A DNA stretch of 64,000 nt from Sporobolomyces roseus (Eukaryota; Basidiomycota; Microbotryomycetes; Sporidiobolales; Sporidiobolaceae), in assembly GCA_016617785.1 (NCBI GenBank), contig JADILM010000001.1, positions 868,001 through 932,000 of the forward strand, written 5' to 3'. Below are positions 49,816-59,402 of this stretch, one piece after another. Below the pieces are notes generated by a model, which saw only the letters and a list, made by a program, of their open reading frames with translations, was not told the origin of the DNA and made no database searches. Numbering within the stretch: the stretch's first letter is position 1; each line of letters begins with the position of its first letter. A program made the position numbers and the translations under genes.

Positions 49816-51455
49816 TTACTGTGTCAGGCATCGAAAGGTGAGCGAACTGCAAAGAAGGGAGGGGGGGGAAACGGCAAAGACTCACGATATTCGTAGTAGA
49901 GTCGACCTCGATAGTCGGAACTACACTCATTCGCCGCATCGTCAGTACCCGATCAGCATGGAGACGAGAAGGGAACTCACCGATACTACTCATAAACTTC
50001 AAGAACACGACCAAGTACTGATCTACTCTCAATCCCTCAACAACAACCTCATCTTCCTTCGGCTCCTCCTTCTCCTTCTTCCCACTCCCACTACTCTTGC
50101 CAAACCATTTTCCCTTCTCCTTCTTCCCCTCCTCTTTCTTTCCTCCACCACTCGCCGCCGATTCCCTCTGTTGCAATTCCCTCACTCCACCGTCCATTCG
50201 CTCAATGAATCGTTTCATGACGTTTGAATGTTTGCAGGGGTGCACACTGGCGATCGAGAGTCCGGAGAGATGAGGGAAGGGTTCGATAGTGACTGTTTTC
50301 ATTGCGTGGTCGGAAGAGACGTCGGATAAAGCGGATTGAGGTGGTAGAGGTCGTTTTTGCTAGATAATCGGAAAGGAGGGTCAGTGAGGATAGGGGAGGG
50401 AGAAGTGAGGATCAATTACTTCGTCGTAACCTAGTAACCACATTCGGGGAGTTTGGTAGTACTTGTCGTAGGTGATCATGCAATCATACGTTCGAACTTG
50501 AATCACGTTGCTATCCCCTTCCGAAGATCTGTACACGCCGCAAACGTTTTCATCAGCTTCGTTGAATCAATGCAGACTTCCGAGTGAGAGCGTACGGTGT
50601 TTGTAGTAAATCCTTCTTATCGATTCTAACGACTGCATCATCATCTTCATCCTCCTCTACCAGCCCAACCAGATTCTCATCCTCATCTTCCATATCCGGT
50701 ACATCGTCCATATCGGGTACATCCTCTTCTCTCAACGATACATTTCCCATCCCTTCTGATAACTCTTTCGTTGATTCTTCTTGTTCGTCGAGATCTGGGA
50801 TCTCATCGATTACAGTTGGGATTTGAGTAGTCGAGTTCGGATCTACACACAAGCTCTATGTCAGTACGTAATGAGAAAGAGGAGAAGTCGGGAGGGAGAG
50901 TAAGGAAGGACTTTACCGTTTGAATTTGTATGAGTTGCGACCCATTCATCTTGTTCATCACCATCCTTATCGATGACGCCTTCTTCCTCTGCAAAGTTCA
51001 TGATCATTTCGGCATACTCATCTTGCGCACTTCCACCTTGTTGTCCCAACTGACTCACTCTCCTCAAACATGGTACTAATCCCACTCAACATCAATCAAT
51101 CAACATGCCCTCTCGAGAGTGAGAAGGGAAGACTCACCATTCCTACTAATTAAATACTGTTTATCACTCGGGAGGTATTCCCTCGCTTTGGATGAATCAC
51201 CAGCTTCCCAAGTCCAAGTAGGGAATTTGTAACTGAGGAAATCCCCCGCCGCTACAAACTCCTGAGGGGTTAATCGACCAGTTTCTTTGAATTTTGAATC
51301 GCGTAGTACTGGTGAGAGGTAGTCGCGAACTGCCCAGAAGTGAGTCTGAAGTGGGAGATGAGATGAGATGAGAGGGGAAGGGAAGGGAGGAGTTAGCGTG
51401 ACTGAGACTCGTGATGAGGGAGGGGTGAATTGCTTACTTGTATAGAACCTAACAT
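49816..51455 (-). CDS. ATG3: Autophagy E2-like conjugating enzyme Atg3
   Basis: Atg3 transfers Atg8 from Atg7 to phosphatidylethanolamine on the growing autophagosome membrane. Exon 1 encodes only MLGSIQ (ATG at 51455). After splicing come [32 protein letters not shown] and [21 protein letters not shown] long acidic flexible region follows ([36 protein letters not shown]). The core has [29 protein letters not shown] and the catalytic Cys in [18 protein letters not shown], ending [21 protein letters not shown] Gly/Lys-rich insert ([14 protein letters not shown]) sits after the catalytic loop. The last junction, AAT ATC | TAA, puts the stop alone in the final exon. It is back to back with SEN15. 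Confidence 0.94.
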
Positions 51456-51540
51456 TGGTATAATCTAGTATATATGAGTGAATTTAAGAGAGAAGAGAGA
51501 GAGAGTTGCTCTGTTGCCTTTCCCTTTCATCCAACTAGAC
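51456..51540. promoter_or_regulatory. 85-bp bidirectional promoter of ATG3 and SEN15
   Basis: The start codons of two divergent genes are only 85 bp apart. The interval is AT-rich with short purine/pyrimidine tracts and must contain both 5' UTRs and core promoters, unless one gene starts further upstream within the other. Confidence 0.5.
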
Positions 51541-52195
51541 ATGTCATCTCAACATCCACTAGTAAAGGCTCCTAACTCACGCTCGAGCCTACTCTAACAC
51601 TCACTCGACTCGATTAACAGGCATCCGAGATCTTACCTTTTTGTAGGAAATATCCTAAACAATCTTCATCTCTATTTCAATCTTACTCGGATTTGAAACT
51701 AGGTACGCAACTCTCCTTACCCCCATAATATACTTGTACTCATAAGGAATAGAATGGGATAGCTCAACAATGGAAACATGTTAAAGTGATCGAGTTACAA
51801 CAGCAAGATTCAGTAGTTTTACTAGGAACTCCAAAGAACGCACGCCTATCCCTCTCTCTTGTATCTAGCTAACATCAACACTGATGTTCCGAGCTGAGCG
51901 TCGTACAGGGTCCACTATCAATAGTCTTACCAATGTCACTTCAAACTCCCACTTCACTCTCATCGTTCGTCCTCTCCCGTTCTCCCCTTAGAACTCCTCT
52001 AACATAACCCCCTCCTACAGGCTCTCATCCATCCTCGAAGCCATCTCCTCCCACCCCGACTGCGCATCAACAAATAAAGACGAGAAGAACGAAGGAATTC
52101 CAACGATTTATTTATCGATCGTAGAAAAGGATAGTTCGATCGTTTATTACGTATTGAGGAAAGGGATCGTCAGTCCAAAGGAAGTACCAGAGTAA
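51541..52195 (+). CDS. SEN15: tRNA-splicing endonuclease subunit Sen15
   Basis: Sen15 is a non-catalytic subunit of the heterotetramer that cuts introns from pre-tRNAs. Every exon is short. The ATG at 51541 opens MSSQHPL, joined to ASEILPFCRKYPKQSSSLFQ and SYSDLKL. Later exons give LAQQWKHVKVIELQQQDSVV, IVLPMSLQTPTSLSS and LSSILEAISSHPDC. The C-terminal signature PTIYLSIVEKDSSIVYYVLR is followed by KGIVSPKEVPE and TAA at 52193. The last motif matches the Sen15 domain, in which a beta-strand pair reads as STIVYY-like. I placed four to five introns by frame and splice motifs; the middle ones are less certain. Confidence 0.75.
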
Positions 52196-52960
52196 AGGGT
52201 TGTAAGGAGATGGAAGGAATCGCGAGGGAGGAGAGGGGGGAAAGGGAATTGGAAATTGTTTTGTTTGTTGTAACTAGTATGTACCTCCTCTCGTCTGTTA
52301 GAAGCGCTCTTCTCGTATACGCATATGGGAGAGTGTAGATTGCGAGGATGCGCGGATAGGAGAAGGGAAGGAAGGTGGAGATTGTTGACAGGAGAATCAA
52401 GGAAAGTAGGTTGTCTCCCTCGATTGATTCGCAACGATTTATTAGTCGGAGAACGCGAGTCCCGACCTCGCTGGATCCCCAAGCTGAACTCTCAAGCTTT
52501 CATCCATCCTCCGATGGCTTGTTTCGGCCTAGCGTAACCTCCGAGCAGAAATTAAGCGCGAGATTCGATTCGTTCCTCTCGTTCTCATGCGCGACCATGT
52601 CATGAATGCGACACAGCGACACCTCGAGATATGGAGGACGAGATCTATCTCTCCATTATCGGTCGGAAGCGCCGGCTCCGAACAAGTCAAGTTTGTCAGA
52701 GCTGGACTCGGTCCTCGATTCGAAACGATTCTTCGACGTTGGAGGCGTCGCTTTCTCTGTCTTCTCTCGCTTTCTCTCTCTTCCTCGGATCGTTAGTACA
52801 GAGGCTGAAAGAGGCAAGTACTTGAAGCGATGCTGCGGGAGATCTAGAGTACAATCAACATCGACGAACAAGCGAAACTACCAGAAACTCGACGGAACGT
52901 TTCAAACAAGCGAACAAGCTTTCTCCCTCCCTCCGTCCCTTCCTCCCCCTGCTATTCGAC
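52196..52960. other. Intergenic between SEN15 and the Rec8-like gene
   Basis: The 765-bp gap contains a 137-codon plus-strand frame (52606-53019) that runs into the antisense of the kleisin's last exon. Its sequence has no recognisable domain, and no supporting exon was found. I treat the gap as non-coding, but a small gene cannot be excluded. Confidence 0.3.
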
Positions 52961-55900
52961 CTACTCCTTCAATTCAATCTCAATCTCACCATATGCTTCA
53001 CTCTGCCGAATCCCCTTAAAAACCCCCTTCATCCCCAAACTCAAAGTATGATACAACGCTTGAGCTGCCGTACTAGCCGTCATTTCTCCCACCGGTACTA
53101 ACTCACTGAACTTGACTACCTTGTCCTTCTCAGTCGTCGAGGAGGAGGAAGAGATGCGAAGGATGTATTGATAGAACTTTAGGGATTCTTGTTCGAGAGT
53201 TCGAGCGAGCTCGGAGGGGCGTGGAGAGGCGATCAGGGATGATGCACGTGAGATTCTACCGACTGCATAGAACTTCCGAGGATCAGCTTGATTGGGAATA
53301 GAAGAGAAGGGAGAGAGGGAGAATGTACCTTCGCCTAAATCTCCTCCGTACTCGGGTTGGAGTTCACCGAATCCTTCGAGACCGAGAGAAGGTTGACGAG
53401 CTCCGAGATCACCGACACTCGGAGGTTGGAGAGAAGGAGTTCGAGAGAACCTTCGCATTCTATAACCGATCAAACGAGAAATCCATTAGTTTGATGTCAA
53501 CGGGCTGAGGAAGGGAGGGATGACAAAGAGAAGCGAGAAGGGAGCTCACCCAGGCAAGTCAGGTTGATCTATCGAGATCCTTCCTTCTTGTCCGACAGAA
53601 GATGGTCTCCTTCCTCCCAAATCAGCTGCTTCAAGCTCGGAGCAGGTCAGTAATCATCCCACAACAAAAAGAGACGAGAAGCAGGCACTCACTTCTACTT
53701 TGATCGCTCGCACCAGCAGTTCCAGATTCTCCAGCCCAAGGAGTGAACGAAGGTCGAGTACCGAAACTTGATGCGATTCCTCCTGCTGAAGGACTCCTAG
53801 CTCTTCCTACTTCCATCGCATCTTGCTGTGAGATCGGTCAAGCGCGTCAGTTGAGTTGATTCAGGAAGGAAGCGAGAAGAGATGAGCAGTCTGAGCGAGT
53901 GACTTACGAAGAATTGCTGTTCCATTCCGCCGAGATCGACTGTGAGCACAGCGCAATCGTTTCAGCACCTTGCCTTCCGAGACGTGAAGAGGATGAGCGG
54001 AAAGCTGGACTCACGATCACCCTCTTGACGCATATCCCCTCCGAACTCCCTCCCAGCGAAGAAATCTCCCTCATCGAATTGACCCTCGGTTCCTCTCTTT
54101 CCAGCAGGAGAGACAGTTCCTCTACCCCTTCCCATCTCGACAGGTCGTTGGCCTGCAGGTACAGCGAGGAACGGAGAGGGAGATGGTTCTTTCTTTCCTT
54201 TCTTGCCAAGTCGTTTCTTGGCTTCTGAACCGGAGAATAGAGGGAGCGAGGAAAGGGAGAGGGAGGAAGAGGGAGCGAAGTCAGATGTGGGGACCTGCAA
54301 ACAGGAGAGGGAAGGGGACGAGCAGACGCACCGACCGCTTTTCCCCCGTCGAACGGAGTCATTTGAACTGCGAGGTTTTCGATCCAGACTAGATGGATAA
54401 GAGAGGTCAGCTCCAGATGGTAAGGCGGAGATGAAGGAGTTCAAGCGAGCAACAGAGACTCACATTTCGAAAGAGTAGGACCTTGGACTGTTTCGAAGAA
54501 ACGATCGCAGCGAGAGTCGTCAAGTTCTGATCGACAGTACACGAGGGAAGAAGAGACTCACAGAGTAGAGGAGGACCAAATATCAAGTCCATCGCCCGTT
54601 TGTGAGCTTCTTTTTCTTCTTGCACTTTCTCCATCTTCTTCCTTTCGATCGCCATCCTCTCGTTGTAAGTCGCACGACTCGTACGGAAAGCCTCGTCGGT
54701 GAGCTCAGTAGTACGATCTATCGAGATCCGCTGCGATAGCAAGGTGAAACAAGCAGCGTCAGCCACGAGCGAGGGGAGAAAAAGCGAGTAAGAGGCGTAC
54801 CTTGGATTTCTTTTGACGTTTCGCAGCTTGTTTGACTTCTTGTACTTGTTCGAGGGCGTCCGAGATACGTCTCTTCGTGCCAGAAGAAGGAGTCTGACTG
54901 AGTTCTTGATCCGATGGAACTCCTTGACCTGCAGGTGAAGAGGGCTTTGTAACCGACAAGGATCGATCGAGTCAGTATCGTCCTGAGCGAGATATGAGAG
55001 ATAGAGATAGTACGCACTCGCTGTCCAGCGAAAGCCCCTTCTCTAGCTGCGATTCCCTCGGCGTGTTCCCTCGCAACTCGCTCTTCCAGACTTTCCCCTT
55101 CGATCGCTCCCAACGCTTCTCCAAAGTCAAAAGGTTGATCTCCCATTCCTCCCATATCCATGTCTCCTCCGAACTCTCTCCCTGCGAAGCTGTTCACGGG
55201 AATCGAAAGATGAGAAGAATGATTAGCGAGAATGCTCAACGAGCGAAAGAAAGCGAGGGGAGCTAGGCTTACAAGTCTCCGTAGTCATCACCTTGTACTC
55301 CACTCGTCGAAGGTGCTTGACCTGTCCTCCCTCCTGAGCTCGCAGCGCGAATTGCAGCGTCAAGTTCAGGACTTTGACCTTCGAGAATTCCCTACATTCG
55401 CAGTTCCTAATTCAATCAGCTCGTGCAGCTCACTTCTGCAGATGAGAGGGAAGACTTACTCGATCACCCTCCCCGAAGATCCCTAGTTCGAGTTGTTCTC
55501 CAGTTCCGAAATCGCCTCCGAGTCCTGCTTCGAATCCTCCATAATCTGCGTAATCTTGGATGTGAGGTTCTTCGAGAGTGATATCTGCTGCTCGAGCTTG
55601 ATATGCACCGGTAGGTTGACGGAATGGGGATTCACGTCCTAGATTCGACCCCCCTCAAACGAAATCAGTTTCGCAAGTTCGACGATGAAGAAAGGGGGAA
55701 AAGCGTAGACATACGGTCTGGAGTACCTTCGACACTAGGGACGATCCCTTCGATCTCGAACTCGGGAGTCGCAGCTCGAGGTTCAGTTCCAGGCAAATAC
55801 CAATTCCCATCATCGATTCCATCATCTGGATCGTAACCGTAGAGAGCTAAAGCTTGATTCTTGACGAGCGTGAGAGTCGGGGGTGCCACAGCTGCTTTCT

Positions 55901-56475
55901 CTCCTCCTTTTGTCGCGGCGGCAGGTTTGTGAGAAGGAGCGAGATCGATCTTTGCTGTAATGTCGGTTCTGTCGTGCGAGAATTTCAGCTCGAATGAACT
56001 CATTACAGCAGCAAGCAAGAGTCGTGCTTACGAAGCGACGAGTGCATCAGATAGAGCTTTCCTGAGTGCTTGATGAACTTGAGTAACATCGGAAGAGAAG
56101 AAAAGGAACTGTTTGCGAGAGGAAGAGATGTCCAGCGAATGAAGATCATTTCTTGACGAGAAAAGGGCGACGAACCTGTTGTTGATAGACACGAGCGATA
56201 CCGGAGAGTAGATTCGAAGAGAGTCGTAAAGCGAGAGGTTCAGCAGGAGCTGCGACTTGTTCACTGTTTTGCGAGTTTTTGCGATTAGCTAGAACTCGCT
56301 AAATTCGGCGGAAGTGACGGGGGACTGACCATGCTTTGACTAGATCACATGCTAGTAACTCCTTCTTACTCAATTTCTTGACTCCTGCCGTTCCTTTTAC
56401 TCCGATTGAAGCTGCCAACCAAACTACTGCGAATCCTCCTTTCTTTCCGACGAGTAACTGTTGCGAGAAGAACAT
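52961..56475 (-). CDS. REC8: Rec8-type meiotic cohesin kleisin
   Basis: Kleisins close the Smc1-Smc3 ring; Rec8 replaces Rad21 in meiosis. The N terminus, MFFSQQLLVGKKGGFAVVWL followed by AASIGVKGTAGVKKLSKKEL, matches the Rad21/Rec8 N-terminal domain and is closer to Rec8, which has an MFFS...GF..(V/I)WLAA style. A long middle region, acidic and Ser/Pro-rich, includes LALYGYDPDDGIDDGNWYLP and KRRISDALEQVQEVKQAAKR. The C-terminal winged helix is SLKFYQYILRIS, VKFSELVPVGEMTASTAAQA, LYHTLSLGMKGVFKGIRQSE, ending EIEIELKE. A 13-residue sequence, GDFFAGREFGGDM, occurs twice. More than ten introns are present. Rec8 rather than mitotic Rad21 is a judgement from the N terminus. Confidence 0.8.
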
Positions 56476-56973
56476 CTACAGAGTTGACTAGAGATGTGGC
56501 CAGACTGATCTTGAGGGCGAGCGAAGCTGTCAGGGCGAGTAAAGGAGAAAGAATAGGCAAAGAGTGAGGAGGGAGAAGAGAAGAGAGGAATGAGGAACCG
56601 AATCGAAAACTTTCGCAATCTCAAATCCGCGAGAATCACTTTCGACTCGCTCTTGGTCGAGTGTCGCCTGAAGACTACACAGTAAATCCCGAACCCTCTG
56701 GACAACGATAGCGAGCTGTATCAGAGAGTAATAGCGTCAAAATTCACATAAAGCGTCGTTTCAACCCTTTTTCTCCATTGGTAGAGCTCAGTACTTCTCT
56801 GATACGCTGATAGGTTGCTACCGATAGTCACGAGTCCACCCCCACGCCAAACAGAGGCGATCTTTGTTCCCGCTCCATCTCGCTTCTCTAAACCGTCTCC
56901 TGCTCTCCCTCAGCCTTGGATCGATGTAGATATAGTCGTAGCGTGATCTGATACATTGTAGCTGTTCATCCAG
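56476..56973. other. Intergenic upstream of the Rec8-like gene
   Basis: About 500 bp without a convincing coding frame. It should contain the kleisin promoter and perhaps the 5' end of the next plus-strand gene. Confidence 0.3.
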
Positions 56974-57726
56974 ATGGTCAGACTGGTCTTCAAGCGTTGT
57001 CGGAGGAGTAGTCGAGGTTCATCAATGATTCGCCTTCTCCTTCCTACCATCCAACATTGCATCACCCAATGCTCTCTAATCTGTCGCCAGCCTCACAGAA
57101 TACGCCTTAGCTACCGTTCAAGCTCGGGTACGGCAAGAACTCGATTCTCCTTGTCGGTTCAGCTCAAGATTCTTGAATGATGGTTCGTCAGGCTTCCCTC
57201 CCGTACGCGAGGGCTCAGACTGACGGTAGCTCTCAGGCAGAGTCTATCCAACGCTCACGCTCGCGCCCAGCCATGTCCAGCTGCACTCGCCTCGACTTCG
57301 CACCGAACTTCGCATCAAAATCGAAATCGAGTAACCTTTCAGGAAACGACACTGGCAGAAGCGCTTACTCCGAGCATCGCTAGAAGTGCTTTATATCGAC
57401 AAGTTCTTGCGCTCCTTGGCTTGGAAGCAATTGGCCGGTGGCGGGAACGAGGATGAGCTAGGAAAGATTTGGGATCGAAGACGACTTAGAGGAGGTGAAG
57501 TGGAACGTCTAGGACGCTTTAGAATATCGACAACTCGCTTCTCGATACTTCACGCGAGGGGACTCTCGATCCAGGATATTTCATCGGCAGAGATCAGCGA
57601 AATCACGACCGAGGTTTTCAGCCGATTCTGCCTGCACCCATTTCGCAACCTTACGGCGCTCCCCCCTTCGCACCCTCATCATCTCGACAGCTCCCTTATC
57701 CTCCTATGCTAATGTCAACACCGTAA
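56974..57726 (+). CDS. Candidate spliced gene, unknown
   Basis: Several plus-strand segments look coding: EYALATVQARVRQELDSP, SSRFLNDGSSGFPP, LYIDKFLRSLAWKQLAGGGN with EDELGKIWDRRRLRGG, and a Pro-rich end with LDPGYFIGRDQRNHDRGFQ and PAPISQPYGAPPFAPSSSRQ, which stops at TAA 57724-57726. Splice sites that keep frame exist (for example an acceptor GCTAG before the LYIDKF exon). At least one needed intron would be only about 34 nt, shorter than the rest of the window. The model is therefore unsure, and the start at 56974 is only the first ATG. No family is recognised. Confidence 0.35.
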
Positions 57727-57851
57727 CAATCATCGAGACAGAATCGACCCACTTCCTCCAGCCGATACTCCGCTTTGTTCCCTCGTCACCGACCGACCTT
57801 TCTCTCTTCCTCCTCTTCTCTCTCTTCTCCCGCCTCACCCCGGAAGGAAAC

Positions 57852-59038
57852 ATGTCCAGACCAGTCGGAGAACGCGAAGGGAGGAGCGTCACGAATGTTG
57901 GGAGACCGCGCTTCTCCTCGCCCCTCAAAACGATCGAAGGATCATCGGATCACATCATCGAATCGGCGGGCGACGAAGCAAAGCAAATTGTGGACGCTGA
58001 GGTTCAAACCGAGGGAATGCGTCGCAAAGAATTCGCAGGTTTTCTCCAGCAAATCGTCGATAAGGCTGTCGAGAAGGGAGACGATCTCGAGGTGATGAAG
58101 AGTTGGAAGGCGGAATACGAAAGGCTTTTCGAGAATACGAACCAGAGCTGCAAGACCTTGAACAGGATGAGGAACGATGCCCGACTTCGCGAAATTCAAC
58201 GGGTAGTGATGCGGGAACCTAAATGGCGTGTGAGTCTTCTCTTATCACAATGGATTCCCACACGGTATTCATTCTTTCGTCCCCGACCAAAGATCACGAG
58301 TAAGCGGGTCTTCAAGGCATCGCTGATCAAGGGTTGCGAGCCAAAGGCAATCTTCCCTGTTCGTACAAAATTGCTATCCTTTATATTCGCGGTCACTGCT
58401 GAGTTTATCGATACTGCAGACCATTCTATCCTCATGGGAGGAAGAGATCAAGATGACTCTGCTACCCCTCCAACATTTAGCGGTAGTCGAGTGCGAAGAC
58501 AGAGCTCGTCGCGCCCACCGCCTGCTGACGTTCACGCACGCATCGAAGTGACGAAGAAGAATCAGCTCGCGACGCTCGCTGATTGGAAATCCTCGCTCGA
58601 GGGAAGACTTCTCGAGTACGTGAAAGGTTCGCAAGATGTTCGCAAAGCTGGATTGCAGATCAAGCACGAGCTTTGTCGACTCTCTATCCTTATGAAACAA
58701 GGACAGCCTCCTGTGCGTGCATCATCTTGTTTCTGTCTCGCCGTAGAACTCTCGCTGAGCTGCCGTTTCAAAGCAGCTTTTCAAGGCTGGTCAGCTCAAT
58801 CACTGGATCGAAGTCGATACCATTCTCGCTCGCGTACAACGATGGGAGGTGAGCATCTCTCGGTCGCTCGAAGCTGCTGTTGAGAGGGAGGTTCAAGACT
58901 AATGGCGTTGCTTCGTAGGTTTCGCACGTACAGGACTCAATTTCGCGCCATCGTCGAATCGGGCGAAGGGTCGCAGCTATCGAGGGAGTCCGCTACTCGG
59001 GAGAAGCAGAGGAGGAAGGTGGTCTTTACCTGTCATAG
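57852..59038 (+). CDS. Helical protein of unknown function
   Basis: The ATG at 57852 opens MSRPVGEREGRSVTNVGRPR. A long helical part follows (EFAGFLQQIVDKAVEKGDDL; EVMKSWKAEYERLFENTNQS; RNDARLREIQRVVMREPKWR). After introns come GGRDQDDSATPPTFSGSRVR and a second helical stretch (NQLATLADWKSSLEGRLLEY; LQIKHELCRLSILMKQGQPP). These are joined to LFKAGQLNHWIEVDTILARV and an end reading GEAEEEGGLYLS with TAG at 59036. The coiled-coil composition would fit a structural or spindle-type subunit, but I cannot assign a family. It starts 125 bp after the preceding candidate, so the two could also be one gene. Confidence 0.6.
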
Positions 59039-59402
59039 GGTACTGTTTTAGCTCTTTGCAATTCTCAGTCTGTGTGCTCTATCCGAATTTCTTCCTTCCT
59101 CCCGACTGCCATCTCGAGTGATTGTGCTGGAAGCAGCGAGAATCTATTTGCATACATACAACATTAAAGAAGGAGTAGGGTAGCATGAGAAGGATATCAA
59201 AAAAGAAGATGACAAAAAGACAGATACGAACGAAGATCAAAAAAAGAACGAACGAGAGCGGAATGGATATCGACAGTTACTGATAGGGGGGCAGAGAGAA
59301 GGGATATAAAGCTTGTGAGAGATTATTACGTCAGATTAGAGAGATTGTAAAAAGGATGCGAAGGAGGGAAGAGGCGATAAGGGATACAGGAGTTCAGGGC
59401 GT
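59039..59402. other. Intergenic, convergent A-rich 3' regions
   Basis: The 364-bp gap contains A-rich runs (around 59200-59245) typical of 3' UTRs, lying between two converging genes. Nothing else was seen. Confidence 0.35.

Noticed and set aside
50584..50826. Ser-rich plus-strand ORF over ATG3
   Set aside because: It is the complement of the acidic linker of Atg3 (Asp/Glu codons read as Ser-rich).
52606..53019. 137-codon plus-strand ORF between SEN15 and the Rec8-like gene
   Set aside because: It has no recognisable domain or splice partners and overlaps the conserved kleisin winged-helix exon on the other strand; chance is more likely.
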